Shown here in pieces: positions 24,210 through 34,372 of a DNA stretch of 64,000 nucleotides. Location: the NCBI GenBank assembly GCA_934045075.1, contig OW203734.1, forward strand, positions 16,411,680 to 16,475,679, given 5' to 3'. The translations under genes and the position numbers were made by a program. Source of the stretch: Yponomeuta sedellus. Taxonomy: Eukaryota; Arthropoda; Insecta; Lepidoptera; Yponomeutidae. The notes beneath the pieces were generated by a model that ran no database searches, was not told the DNA's origin, and saw only the letters and a list, made by a program, of their open reading frames with translations. Position 1 is the stretch's first letter. Each line of letters starts with the position of its first letter.

Positions 24210-25640
24210 GTGTGTTTTCCTGTTGTTTTTGATACTATAATTCTCCGACCATTTCTTTCTACGGACTTCTGATCTTGCTTAACTTGTACGACCCTTGCTA
24301 TCATAACGGACATGGAAAAGTTTAGTATAATTTATTGTTAACTTGTTGCATAACCTCAATTTTACTAAATCTCTTATAACTCTGCTCTCAGATTGCCAAA
24401 ATCCGCAGATTTTTCAGAGATGGTTCGATATTATATAAGCTCTAAATTGACATCACTTTCATCTTTTTACACCTAGGCCCAAGAATGTATGAAAGCGTAT
24501 CCGTCTCCTTTAATGGCAGGGGGCCGATTCTCACCTATGCGAATTGAAAGCGTAGACGCAAAATATTAGACATTTATTTGTCGCGTAAAAATCAGTTTCA
24601 TGTATGTACCTATTCTTAATTCTCGAAAAGTCGAATTCGCAAATTTGCTAATAAACGCTTGCTTTGAGGTGTCATAATGTCGCCTGGTAACTACCATGCG
24701 ACTGTTTATGTAGAATTCAAGTCATACGCCTTAGAGTCGTATACGAATTATGCTAAAGAAGTGAGAATTGGCTCTTAAGTGAGAAAGTACGAAAAGCTGC
24801 ATCGTTTTTTTCAAATTAAAGATATACACGCGACACGACTGTCACCATATGACGTCATCCGGAAAAATAAAATACTTGACATCAATTGTCATATTTTTAA
24901 ATGCTGCGTATTTAATATCGAAAATAAGAAAACCTAAAAGCGGGTGAAACCTCATCCAAAATTTCTTTTAATGCAGATTGCTGTCGCCCCTGCTGGATCG
25001 AAAACTCAACGGACCCATCTAGGGCGTACTTAAGCTTTTTAGCAGTCGGATTTTTTACAATAATAACTCTGTAGGAAGGTCAAAGGAAGGAAGGATACAG
25101 TCTTAAGCAAACACAAAGCATTGTTTTATATTGCCACATTCGCTTTTTTCTAATACACAATTCAATCGGCGTCAACGCCAATCATCAATCGCCATCCCAG
25201 ACACGTATTACATTTGCTTTAACAAAAATATACATGTTGTGAAGGTTTTTCGTACAATATTTCTCACAATAATAAGAATGTAAGCAAAATAAAATTACAT
25301 GTGAAAATAACCCAGCTTAGTAACAATAGTTAGGTGTAGGAGTTGAACAAGCAGGTGTGCTAACTTAGCATTCCATTATTCTACGATTCCTTTGAAAAGT
25401 GGATCAATAATGTGACCAGACTTAATGTTGGTGAGGTTTTTCCAACTTAGGTAGGTAGAATCTCAAATCTATGCTAATACTCGTAATCAGTTAAGAATTG
25501 ATTAATACGTTACATATTCATACAACTACTATTAAAATAGCCGAATATTCATTACTTTCCTTTGATGTGCACGTCAATATGTTTAAAGATACTCGTAATA
25601 TTTTAGAATACTATAATATTTCATTTTATTTAATTGGGCA
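24210..25640. other. No gene recognised
   Basis: AT-rich, no repeats or domains recognised. Confidence 0.5.
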
Positions 25641-25960
25641 GGCCACGTAAGTCGCACGGGCCCAGAGAGATGGGTAAAAGTTTCTACAGACCGGGTCCCA
25701 CGTGACGGATGCCTAAACGTGGCCGACCAAGGCGGAGATGGCGGGACTACCTCACTTTCTGCCGGGGTGGCAGGGAATGGCCTCTGACAAGGAGGAGTGG
25801 AGAACTAAAGGGGAGGCCTTTGCCCAGTAGTGAGGCCCGCCACTGTCTTACAATCCTCCATCAACCCGATGTTGGCCCCCGTGGTGGAGTATGCGTAATC
25901 TTCTTGCGATGCAGGAAGAGACCCGTGCCGCAGCAATGGGGACTTAAAAAGGGTTGAGAT
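25640..25960 (+). mobile_element. LINE 3' end whose tail is shared with the 5S-SINE
   Basis: Frameshifted end of an RT ORF (GRPRRRWRDYLTFCRGGREW, then LKGRPLPSS) is followed at about 25825 by ccgccactgtcttacaatcc and the entire family-D tail (cccgtggtggagtatg, gcgatgcaggaagagaccc, gggttgagatcg). It is either a LINE with the tail that family D borrowed, or a truncated SINE abutting a LINE. Confidence 0.75.
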
Positions 25961-25984
25961 CGTATAACGCATTTATAATAGTAA

Positions 25985-26240
25985 GAAAAGCTCAGAGAAT
26001 TAGCGAGCTGAAGTGGCAGTGGGCTGGCCATATCTCGCGAAGAACCAACAACCTTTGGAGTAAACGTGTTCTTAAGTGGAGACCGCGACTCGGCAAACGT
26101 AGTGTAGGACGCCCTCCGACCAGGTGAGATGACGATCTGCGAAACACTGCCGGCAGATGCTGGATGCGGCAAGCTGAAGACAAGGCGCTATGCCGCTTAT
26201 TAGGGGACTATGTCCAGCAGTGGACTACATAATATAGCCT
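25985..26240 (+). mobile_element. LINE 3' end (RT C-terminus and tail)
   Basis: Reads LKWQWAGHISRRTNNLWSKR then VLKWRPRLGKRSVGRPPTR, a stop, and DDDLRNTAGRCWMRQAEDK. The tail ggggactatgtccagcagtg ends in gaagaagaag. Non-functional relic. Confidence 0.85.
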
Positions 26241-26325
26241 GAAGAAGAAGAAGTACCTAATGTAGTTTTCTACGTCTTCTTTATATTTGCCTTTTGGACA
26301 CAGCAATTATTAAACGTTCAGCAGC

Positions 26326-26467
26326 TTTGGGCCGGTTTCCGTATTGAGAATTTCACTAAGTAAATACTTAAGTAACGTTCTGTCACACTCTTTGCTGAGA
26401 AATTCGAAGAGACAGAACTAAGTTAAGTATTAACTTAGCAAATTCTCAATTCAGAAACTGGCCCTTT
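26326..26467. repeat. MITE with 3-bp target duplication, copy 1
   Basis: 136 bp with inverted ends GGGCCGGTTTCCGTATTGAG and, complemented, GGGCCAGTTTCTGAATTGAG, flanked by TTT on both sides. Internal block cttaagtaacgttctgtcac recurs in copy 3 (52418-52532). Confidence 0.85.
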
Positions 26468-26469
26468 GT

Positions 26470-28172
26470 CTGCGTATAATAATTGTTTTTTAATCAGTCT
26501 TCGCTTCCGAGATACGTTTCTTAAAGTACGTCTCTATACCACAAAGGCATGAGTAAATATCTTTTAATGTTGTGCTAGTCATGACTTTAATTAACTTCAC
26601 TGAGATTGTTCCTCGAAACAAAAGGTTAAATGGTTTCGCACGGTTTACTTCCATATGTTTGTTTACGTCACATTGCTGCTGTTTATATTTTATAACAGAC
26701 GAATTGCTTGAAAGTGTCCTAATTTAAGGGGGCTTAGTCGATAAATGGCCAATTCGCAAGAAGGCTAACAGTAAAAAAGCTAATTCGCATAATGGGGATT
26801 CTAAACACAGAAGTTTGAACATCCTTAGGAAAAAAAAGCCAAGGATACTGATATCCCCATTGCTTCAGATCTTTATCTTGTTAAGATTTCAGTGCCCTTA
26901 ATAATAATGCTTTTTCATTGTTGGTTCAAATTCAAAAGAACAAATCAAATCTGCCTGTGACATTGGCATACAATTATTCAGTGAAAGGGACTCTTGATTT
27001 ATACGAACATCGTATAATCTCGATCGAAGGTCGCTACTGCTTCAGGCACTAAAGAGCATCCAACCAAACTACCTACTAAAGTTGCAAATCTTAAATTATA
27101 TTATTCATAAATTATTTAGCAATCGAAAGAGCATAAAATACAAATGGTAATACTATGTTCTGTGGGAAATACTATTGCTGAAATGTCGCAAGTGATATAC
27201 TTTCGGTGATATGAAGACTTAAATGTGTATTATGTTAATGAAAGTAAATTACATACGTCATTTAACCAAAAAGTATTTCCTGTTGGTATTTTTTTTGCCC
27301 AATCGATTTCCATATTGTTTTAATGGCTGTCGCCAAAATGTTAATACAAAAATGTTCAAGGCTCTTTTCGTTGTAAAATGCCCAGAAGATCACCATGTAG
27401 ATCATCTTTTGTTGTTTACAATGTGTTAATCTTTGAGAGTTTTACACTGTTATCTAAACCACCACAAGGTATAAAGCCTTTTCATGTCCTACTTTTGCTA
27501 ATTCTTTGATTGTTCATTATTATTTGAACAACTGAACAGTTTGTATATGAGATGCTCTGTTAAATGGACACTAAATAGTTAGAAGGATACCTTGTGTAGA
27601 CCTTGAATGTTCCTATCCACTGAAATGATGTCATATCATCAGCAGTACCTACTTTAGTCAGTGGCTCTTTGTTATTTGCTATAATTATATCATTGTTCAT
27701 AAGCTTATCTTCAGCGTGTACTCCTCTTTGAGGACAGATTTATAGGGCCAGAGATGCACGACTTAATGAATTTTCAGTGGCCTACAGTCTGATTGCATTT
27801 CCTCTTGATATTTCCTGATATTTGCAGGTTAAATGAACATTCATTTAACCCACATTTAGGCGGTTCTCTCAATGTGGCGATTGTATCTACCACCTGATTG
27901 CATGGCACGAGTTAACCACGTGATGCGCTGCTTGATATGGATATATCAAGCAGCGCATCTCAATTGTGCCAATCAACTCTACTTGTCTCATTACGTTACA
28001 ACAGCGAACTGCTTTATGTATACCATATCGTTATGTTATTACTGCTTGTTAGGCCAAATATGTATTCTTTCGTTATCACTTGTTATCATTATGAATAGTC
28101 TCAGAACTTTTAGGTCCAGTATAAAATGCATGTACTTTTACAGCTGAATTTATTGTTTCTCTCTTGTTTCAG
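26470..28172. other. No gene recognised; contains one palindrome
   Basis: AT-rich upstream flank of exon 28173 (or part of an upstream intron). A small inverted repeat ggttaaatga-acat-tcatttaacc lies near 27828-27851. No domain in any frame. Confidence 0.5.
27922..27959. repeat. Perfect palindrome, 17-bp arms
   Basis: gatgcgctgcttgatat, loop ggat, then the exact complement. No terminal repeat or target duplication visible. Confidence 0.9.
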
Positions 28173-28445
28173 GCGTGCGGAGTGCTTAGAGAGCGCGCAG
28201 GATGCGGATCGCGCCGCGAACCCCACCACCCTTAACCTTACAAAACCCTCACCGTAGGAGGCCTACCCTTGTCCACAAGTGTCCTTCTCTAATAGTATAA
28301 CGCCTAACTTTTTTTACGCCACTTTTTTACCGATCCCCTAAGTATAAGTCAGTGTAAGTGTTTTAAGTGTTGCGCGAGTGAGTGTGTAAGTGTGTCGATG
28401 GTCCGGCCGACATGGGAAAGTCCTCGGCGAGAACACATGGCCAAG
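28173..28445 (+). CDS. ATP8B: Candidate first coding exon (5'UTR plus 16 codons)
   Basis: A strong acceptor (pyrimidine tract ttctctcttgtttcag, AG at 28171-28172) and a strong donor GTGAGT at 28446 bound this exon. ATG at 28398 opens MVRPTWESPRREHMAK and ends in phase 0. That phase fits the acceptor at 34053, which continues an open frame into the GC-rich exon. An earlier ATG at 28202 opens a 32-codon ORF ending in TAA before the main start, so the leader would carry a uORF. An upstream non-coding exon is implied by the acceptor, unless transcription starts locally; an arthropod-type initiator TCAGT lies at 28349-28353. I do not recognise the 16 residues; membership in the flippase transcript is inferred from phase and strand only. 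The frame stays open beyond the donor to 28853. Confidence 0.45.
28349..28353 (+). promoter_or_regulatory. Possible arthropod initiator (TCAGT)
   Basis: TCAGTGT within a GC-moderate leader, 45-50 bp before the ATG at 28398. It matches the arthropod Inr core, but a 5-base motif is weak evidence and the strong acceptor at 28172 argues for an upstream leader exon instead. Confidence 0.2.
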
Positions 28446-29475
28446 GTGAGTGCTCAACTCTGCTCCGACGATGACCCGTTTCGAATGTCGAAATTCGCGA
28501 TGTACTATCTATTCCGCCCACGAAAGAAGCCCACTACGGGCATAGGCTTTTTCACCGTCACGCCAACCCCGTCGATCATCTGCCAATCTCGTTCATTGTC
28601 CTTCTGCCAACTTGTCATTGTCAATGGCCCATCGGAAAGATGGCATACCCACCGAGCGATGGACGCGGCCGGCTCTGCGCCGCTTTCGTCCACCGTTTGC
28701 GACATTCAAGTATGTACATTAATAAAATTGTCAAATTCATCGTTTTGCGTTCCAAATCACGTCGATTGCAATAGCATTATCTTACTCGCGTATAAAGAGC
28801 GCGCAAGACTCACGTGGGCTTCGTGGCGTCGAAAGACTAGAAATCAGGGTTAAAAATAAAATTGTATGGCCTAAAGGTTACCGTTGACTTACGCCACTGA
28901 CATAACGACTTTATTGTGACATTTGTGGTCAAGTAATGCCATTAGGATGCCGCCACGGACGTAGTAATCTTTACCTTACGTGGCATTTCAAAAGTAGCTA
29001 CGATTGGTTGAACCTCAATTAGATATTCAGATTTGTTTGAGTTGTCAATTCAAGGTGAACATTACAAAGTTAAATTGCTCAAAGCTTGAAGCTCGAGGTG
29101 ATCCTGCTACTATGTATTAGAAGTTTTACGTAATAACTAGATTAGATCGGTGATGTGGCCCTTTGATCGATAAAGTTGCTCACGATATACCTACTATTAG
29201 ATATAACACCTTGGGTTGAGTTTCTACTGCAGATGCAACATGTACATTAGTTTTCTTGTACCTACTGTATTGTTTAAGCGCAATACACACTGAGCCCGCC
29301 GGGCCGCCGAAAGAGCCCGGCGACACAACCCGGCGGCCTGTATGAAAAGAAACATGTCGGCAACATGCGCCTGCGCGTGTTACCCGCCGACATTTTGGCG
29401 GCTTGGGTACGCCTGCGCTCAGTTGCCCGGCGACGCCGACGCTCGAACTGTAGTGACGTGCTTGTATTTTTTTAC

Positions 29476-29628
29476 ATGGAGTGGGACGACGAAAAATGTC
29501 TTACTTTAATTAATCTTTATCATGAGAAGGAGGTATTGTGGAATCCAAAACACCCAGATCATAAAATTCGACCAAAGCGTTTCGACTCATTGAATGAAAT
29601 AGCAACTCGGTTCAACAATATTCAATAA
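29476..29628 (+). pseudogene. Harbinger MADF/Myb-like accessory ORF, truncated
   Basis: ATG at 29476: MEWDDEKCLTLINLYHEKEV then LWNPKHPDHKIRPKRFDSLN and EIATRFNNIQ. L-I-x-L-Y-x-x-x-x-x-L-W-x-P-x-H-P-D-x-K is the MADF (SANT/Myb-like) domain start carried by the second gene of Harbinger transposons. The ORF ends at the deletion junction. Confidence 0.8.
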
Positions 29629-29847
29629 ATATTCAAAGTCGGTATTGGTTAATTTCATGAATGTTTTAAAATGTATGGGATTTTGTACAATCAAGTCATC
29701 TGCTTTCAAATCTCTTAATCTGTCATGATTGCTATAACAATTGCGACTCAGTAAACTAGGTCTAACCCAACAGCTTCGTTCCCTTTGGAGCGATCCAGCA
29801 ATAAACATTCCACAAGCTGCTATCAACAAATCACTGCCATCGTCCAT
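29587..29847 (-). pseudogene. Harbinger transposase N-terminus, truncated
   Basis: Minus-strand ORF from ATG 29847. It contains RSCWVRPSLLSR, then HFKTFMKLTNTDFEYLLNIV, the W-V-R-P and F-x-x-F-x-x-x-x-x-x-x-F-x-x-L-L landmarks of Harbinger/ALP1-like transposases. The DDE nuclease region is missing. Confidence 0.8.
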
Positions 29848-30360
29848 TTTTAAGATTCTTTCTATTTACTGAATTATCGAAGATACACCACCAAAATTAT
29901 ATGACACAACCACACAAACTTTATCGACACGCGGCAATCACTGACTGCCAAATAAATTTCTCATCTCAAGCCGCCGACGTGCCGCCGACCAAATTTTCCG
30001 ACTTGTAATAAGTGAAGCCGCCAACTAGACCGCCGACAAAAAGTTGCCGACATATGTCGGCGACCCGGCGGGCTCAATGTGTATTGCGCTTTACAACAGC
30101 TTTTATACAATTGGCGTTGTTACGTTTCAATCAATATTTCATAAATCCATGTCATGGTTGTTTAGAATTTTAATTTTTCTAGTTGAAACATTTTATAAAT
30201 CTGTGTTATTATTAGGCATTGTAAACACTAAACGTCAATAAAAGAGACCTAGATTCGATTCGAAATGTTCTTGTTCGCTTTTATGTTTATTAATAATGTC
30301 TTGACAGTCCCACCGAAAAATCGATCCCGCTAAAACATTCTTAAGACGTATATTTAATGT

Positions 30361-30480
30361 CGGTTTATATTATTATTATTAAAACGTTTATTGCACATAA
30401 ATAAATAAAAATACTTAATGCTATAAGCATTTTCTACCAGTCAACCACAGGTGGTGCAAGAAATTAAATAATAAGAATTC
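30361..30480 (-). mobile_element. Possible LINE 3' tail
   Basis: ttattattattaaaacgttt, followed by attgcacataaataaataaa and accacaggtggtgcaagaa, resembles a common insect LINE terminus in reverse. Weak. Confidence 0.3.
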
Positions 30481-30647
30481 CGCTCATAAACCGCGTTTAA
30501 CTCCATCTTAAGAGTGTTTTAGTGACTGATCTGTATTTTGGCGAACGGAGTTGACGATGACGCAGGCTCTAAAATTTTTTTGATTTATAATAATAATTGT
30601 GTCAGATTACAACAGATACTACAAATGAAATTAAAATGAAAATGGTG

Positions 30648-31564
30648 CATGGCAACTAGAGCATTCGATCCCGGGTCCTTTTTTCAATCCCGGGATTTCG
30701 GGATTTTCGAAACACAATCCCGGGATCCCGGGATTATCCCGGGATTGATAAATATTTTTAAAAGCCAGAAATAATAAAAGTTTTTCAAGGAATTCAGTCG
30801 TTCTATTCATTGTCTATAAAAATAACTACAAGATATGAATCAAAATAAATTCAAAATGTCTTTTAGACAAACAAAAAACACTTCCGAGAACAAAATAAAT
30901 CAACTGTAGGTATTTCAGAAATCGCAGACAATAAAGAACAAGGATCATAAAATCATCTCATAGAGAAACAAACTTAATTCTCAAACTAAATAAATCATGT
31001 TTCGTCTTCATCCTTTTTGTGTTTGATGTAAAATGATTCTTTCGAACAAGACATACTTGTCTGGACCTACAAATAAAATAAGAATCTTAATTACATACTT
31101 TGACTCAAACGTAAACAATAGTGCCGGCATAAACATAAAATTCAAATACGTTTATTTGCTTATTTCTGTAGGTATAAAAAGATGCTAAGCAAATAAAAAC
31201 TGTAAATAACTTATTGACACGTAATTTTTCGGTTAATAATATCCACTTACATCCACAAAAGTTGTTATCATGCACTATTTTCCACAACACCTGCGCACAA
31301 ACAGTCAGCTGACAAAGCAAGATGGCCGATGGAATATTTGTTGTTCATTATACGACTTGACTATACCGTCATTCAGCCAACCGATTGCGTTTTGTTTCTT
31401 CTAAAAAAAGCGAGTGCGTTTCGTTGCTTTTGAAACACCTTTATCCCACATTATTAATACCGAAAATCCCGGGATTCGACAATTTCAATCCCGAAAATTT
31501 CGGGGCTGAAAAAGGGTCGGGATCCGGGGATTCGGGATCCCGGGATCAAATGCTCAAATGGCAA
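30648..31564. mobile_element. hAT-like element with CCCGGG-rich ends
   Basis: About 901 bp. Inverted ends AGAGCATTCGATCCCGGG (left) and, complemented, TGAGCATTTGATCCCGGGA (right). Flanks catggcaa (30648-30655) and aatggcaa (31557-31564) match 7 of 8. Both subterminal regions carry many ATCCCGGGATT units, possible transposase-binding sites. The interior is AT-rich without a recognised transposase. Confidence 0.7.
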
Positions 31565-31609
31565 CCCATGGCACAGGGAATCCTAATTTGAGAACTATAA
31601 ACTTTTCTC

Positions 31610-31655
31610 AATATTAACCCTTGTATGTCCCCACTGATGGGGCACAAAGTTTTCT
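31610..31655 (-). mobile_element. 5S-SINE tail fragment
   Basis: attaacccttgtatgtcccc / actgatggggcacaa is the extreme 3' end of family D in reverse. Confidence 0.6.
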
Positions 31656-31659
31656 AATT

Positions 31660-32660
31660 AAATTAAATTTCTTGTTATGGGGAACTTGCATAAACATTAG
31701 ATAATTATACCATTTATGTCAATTAAATTTCTTAATTTTCTTAATTATTGTACATTTAATCTTTGTACAATTTTATGACAATAAAGTGTTTGTATTAATG
31801 AATTGTTTTGATAAAATTTATGTACATATTATATTATTCTCCTTAACTTGTCTTAGGTTACATAGCTAAAGGTTTATTCGTATCTAAAAAACATAGTTAC
31901 ATCTACCTTGTGAGAACTACGTTTAATTGTCCGTGTTGTAAACAGAAAATTATTTTAACGTAACGTATTTACATTCTGTTTGTTGAATGTCCATGTACAA
32001 TGTAATATTGGACATCCTTGGTCGACTGTCGCGAGTCGCGACCGCTTCACTCCCGTGAGCAACGGCAAATATCATTACTGCGTGTACTGTAAATACACCA
32101 TTAGCGTTCCACTTGTTATATATTTTCTACTCCAGTTCCTCACAAGCTTCGCTTTAGATTGACACAGTCGGCGACAGAGAAACTTGTAGATGTCCAATTA
32201 TTGCACTTCTGCCTCGTGTGATAAGAACTACTTGTCTGCATGATCCTGTAACGTTGCCTGTAGTGCAATTCACTCACTACCCAAATGAACGCTTTCAAGT
32301 CTGAAGATGTCTTGATGTCGTCGTAACTTCTCTACGTAATGAGATGATTTATATATCGTCCTTTCGTATGCCGACGCTAGTCGCGCGTTTTAAATGTCAA
32401 AAGGCGACTCTCCAGTACAATAATTGTCCAATTTTCGTATTCTTATGCAACAAAACGCGTGGCCCGGGCCGTTGCCTGCCACTGCCTGGGCACAAAACCC
32501 AAGCAGTCGCACCTTCAATCATACGAACGGGAACTAGTCGAACTAGCAGTGACTGGGACATTGATTTTTAGACGCAAAAGGCTTGCCAGCATCCTGACCG
32601 CTTAGTCGGCCTAGCCCACAGGAAGTACTCAATACTTAGATAAGTGCATGCGTGCGGAGT
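31660..32660. other. No gene recognised
   Basis: AT-rich first half; GC-richer around 32450-32500 (ggcccgggccgttgcctgcc). No domain. Confidence 0.5.
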
Positions 32661-32679
32661 CAACCGAGCCGCGGTTTTC

Positions 32680-32745
32680 CTCACGATTTGTAGTAGCAAT
32701 ACGACATGCTAACGGTGAAGGAATACATCGTGAGGAACAGGGTAA
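32680..32745. mobile_element. SINE B fragment
   Basis: ttcctcacgatttgtagtag and ctaacggtgaaggaatacat, with atcgtgaggaa, correspond to the middle of family B, here partly in inverted orientation. Confidence 0.5.
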
Positions 32746-32939
32746 TACGTACACTAACAACATAACGTAAACTCAGAGACCAGGGTTTGCCACTTGCCAC
32801 GATCCTGGCAAACCTCTTTCACTTAATCAACATCCATTAGCAGCTGCATGCCTGCACGCATGTTGTGGACTGAAAGAGGATGGAGTGACTAGAATTGGCA
32901 AAGGGGTGTTAAGTTGGTTTCGACATTATTAGTGGCCTA

Positions 32940-33275
32940 GTGTCTGGAGTAGGATGCTAGATGAGTAACCGTCCCGTGGCTCGGTAGTCGTAGCTAGTGC
33001 TAGTGCGGAGCTAGTGCCATTTTTCCGAGCGCTTCCGTGCTTGCAGGCACGTTAAGCCGTTGGTGTCGGCTGTCATGTAATGGCAGTCGTTAAGCCATAT
33101 GAGGGGCGTCATGGGCGGCTTGATAACTTGTGACAGTAAGGTCCGTTGTCTTACAATCCTCCACCAACTCAGACTTGGTCCCCGTTGTGTTGAGTCTGGC
33201 CTAACCTTCCTGCGATGTAGGAAGAGACCCGTGCCCCAGCATTGGGGACACAAAGGGTTGATATCATGGAAAGTC
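32940..33275 (+). mobile_element. 5S-derived SINE (family D), head truncated
   Basis: Starts within the 5S part (gatgagtaaccgtcccgtgg). It has gcaggcacgttaagccgttg, the natural hairpin ctgtcatgtaatggcag, ctccaccaactcagacttgg and the standard tail ending gggttgatatcatgg. Confidence 0.8.
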
Positions 33276-34053
33276 GAAAGGAAGCAACATTGATGATGAA
33301 TATATCGAGCGTATGTGGATGGAAGGGCAGGGGGCAGGTAAGAGAAGCCTCAAGCGGACATACTTCAACGAACTAAGGGACGTATTAGCGAAGAGTAAGT
33401 TAAGATAAATACCCGTAACCGGAGTCTATGCTTACGCTCTACATCTACTATTATTAGTTTTATGTTCCGTAGACCTTTACTGTCCGCTACACCGATCATG
33501 TTAGTGAAACATCCCAAAGATAAAGATACCAAATTCTCAAAGAAGAGTTTACAGTAGTATTAGGCTTTGCATCCTTCTCAAACAATGTTTGGTATTTACA
33601 TCATACATTCTTTCGTTTACGATGCGCTAACAGACCTAAAGGCACCGACCAATTTACATAGTAATAAATCGAAAAGTAAAGTAATGAACGCGTCATACAT
33701 CTACGTTAGTATAATACTTCAAGGTTAGTCTTTAGAGTAAGCTGGAAACACTAAACGATGTTTTAAATATGCATTACGCGAAACGCGTCTGAGATATTGT
33801 TGTGATACATTCTCGCGGTTTCGCGTTTCTTAATAAACGACCGTGAATATGTATTGTACACATTTAATAAGATATGTCTTCCGCTCTCATTGACCCTTGT
33901 CAGTCTTTTTGTAACTTGTTGGAAGAAAATGTTCTCAAGCCGTTCAACTTTTATCTCTTCACCGTCGATAAGCCGCAGTTTCGCTCTCGCCTGTCATGGT
34001 GTTCCGAGAGTTTCCGTGGTCTATGGGTGTTTGTTTTGATTCTGTGGCGGTAG

Positions 34054-34372
34054 TCTGTCGATGCGGAGCGTTGCGCGCGCAGGTGGCGCGGCGCTAGTGA
34101 GTCGGTGTCCGTGGAGTGTCGGGCCCGGTGCGGAGAGGAGCGCGCGTGTCGGCGTACCGCGCAAGCGCTGCGAGATGCCCAGGTGATGAACCCGCGCTCG
34201 GAGGCCGTGGAGCTGGAGGTGCTGGGCGCAGAGGGCGAGGCTCGCGCGGCTCCTCGTCCGCTGCGCCTATCCCTGCTCGAGCTGCTGGGCAAGCTGGTGC
34301 GTCGCGACCAGCCCGCCGCCGTCAGCCGCCGCGCCAGGCACAACCATCGCTTCCGCACCTTCGTCGCCTGTG
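34054..34372 (+). CDS. ATP8B: GC-rich N-terminal exon of ATP8B flippase (or alternative first exon)
   Basis: Very GC- and CpG-rich open frame in AT-rich surroundings. The donor GTCAGT at 34373 leaves phase 1 (TGT G|), and the AG at the start of exon 43203 completes GAG, giving ...FVAC-E-NERRIKAN. If spliced from 28445 in phase 0 the exon is open from its first base. If transcription starts here, the first in-frame ATG is 34186 (MNPRSEAVELEVLGAEGEAR...), with G at -3. The encoded segment is rich in Arg, Ala and Glu, with a short leucine-rich stretch (LRLSLLELLGKLV). Its length, 60-120 residues before the conserved motif, exceeds human ATP8B2. P4-ATPase N-termini are poorly conserved and often regulatory, so I cannot confirm it by family match. 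Long minus-strand and second-frame ORFs here are GC shadows. Confidence 0.62.
34061..34186 (+). other. Upstream ORF overlapping ATG 34186 as TGATG
   Basis: If the mRNA starts upstream of 34061, an ATG there opens a 41-codon ORF in a different frame. Its TGA (34184-34186) shares a base with the ATG at 34186-34188, and a second in-frame ATG lies at 34175. The overlapping stop/start arrangement could permit reinitiation. It is irrelevant if the exon is joined to 28445. Confidence 0.35.

Larger units (their letters stand above)
29274..30093. mobile_element. PIF/Harbinger element, internally deleted
   Basis: 814-bp element (29277-30090) with inverted ends AGCGCAATACACACTGAGCC (left) and, complemented, AGCGCAATACACATTGAGCC (right), flanked by TTA on both sides. 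A 3-bp TTA/TAA duplication is the Harbinger signature. It keeps the beginnings of both element genes in convergent orientation; their 3' parts are gone. Ends are strongly GC- and CpG-rich (GCCGCCGA repeats). Confidence 0.92.
28446..34053 (+). other. ATP8B: Putative intron 1
   Basis: Intron of about 5.6 kb from donor GTGAGT (28446) to acceptor AG (34052-34053), whose upstream tract is T-rich (tgtttgttttgattctg). It contains the Harbinger element, the CCCGGG-rich hAT-like element, and 5S-SINE and SINE-B fragments. No conserved coding sequence was recognised in 28860-29270, 31660-32660 or 33300-34050. The intron is real only if exons 28173-28445 and 34054-34372 belong to the same transcript. Confidence 0.4.

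Noticed and set aside
33951..34358. 135-codon minus-strand ORF
   Set aside because: Arg/Ser-rich shadow of the GC-rich flippase exon on the other strand.
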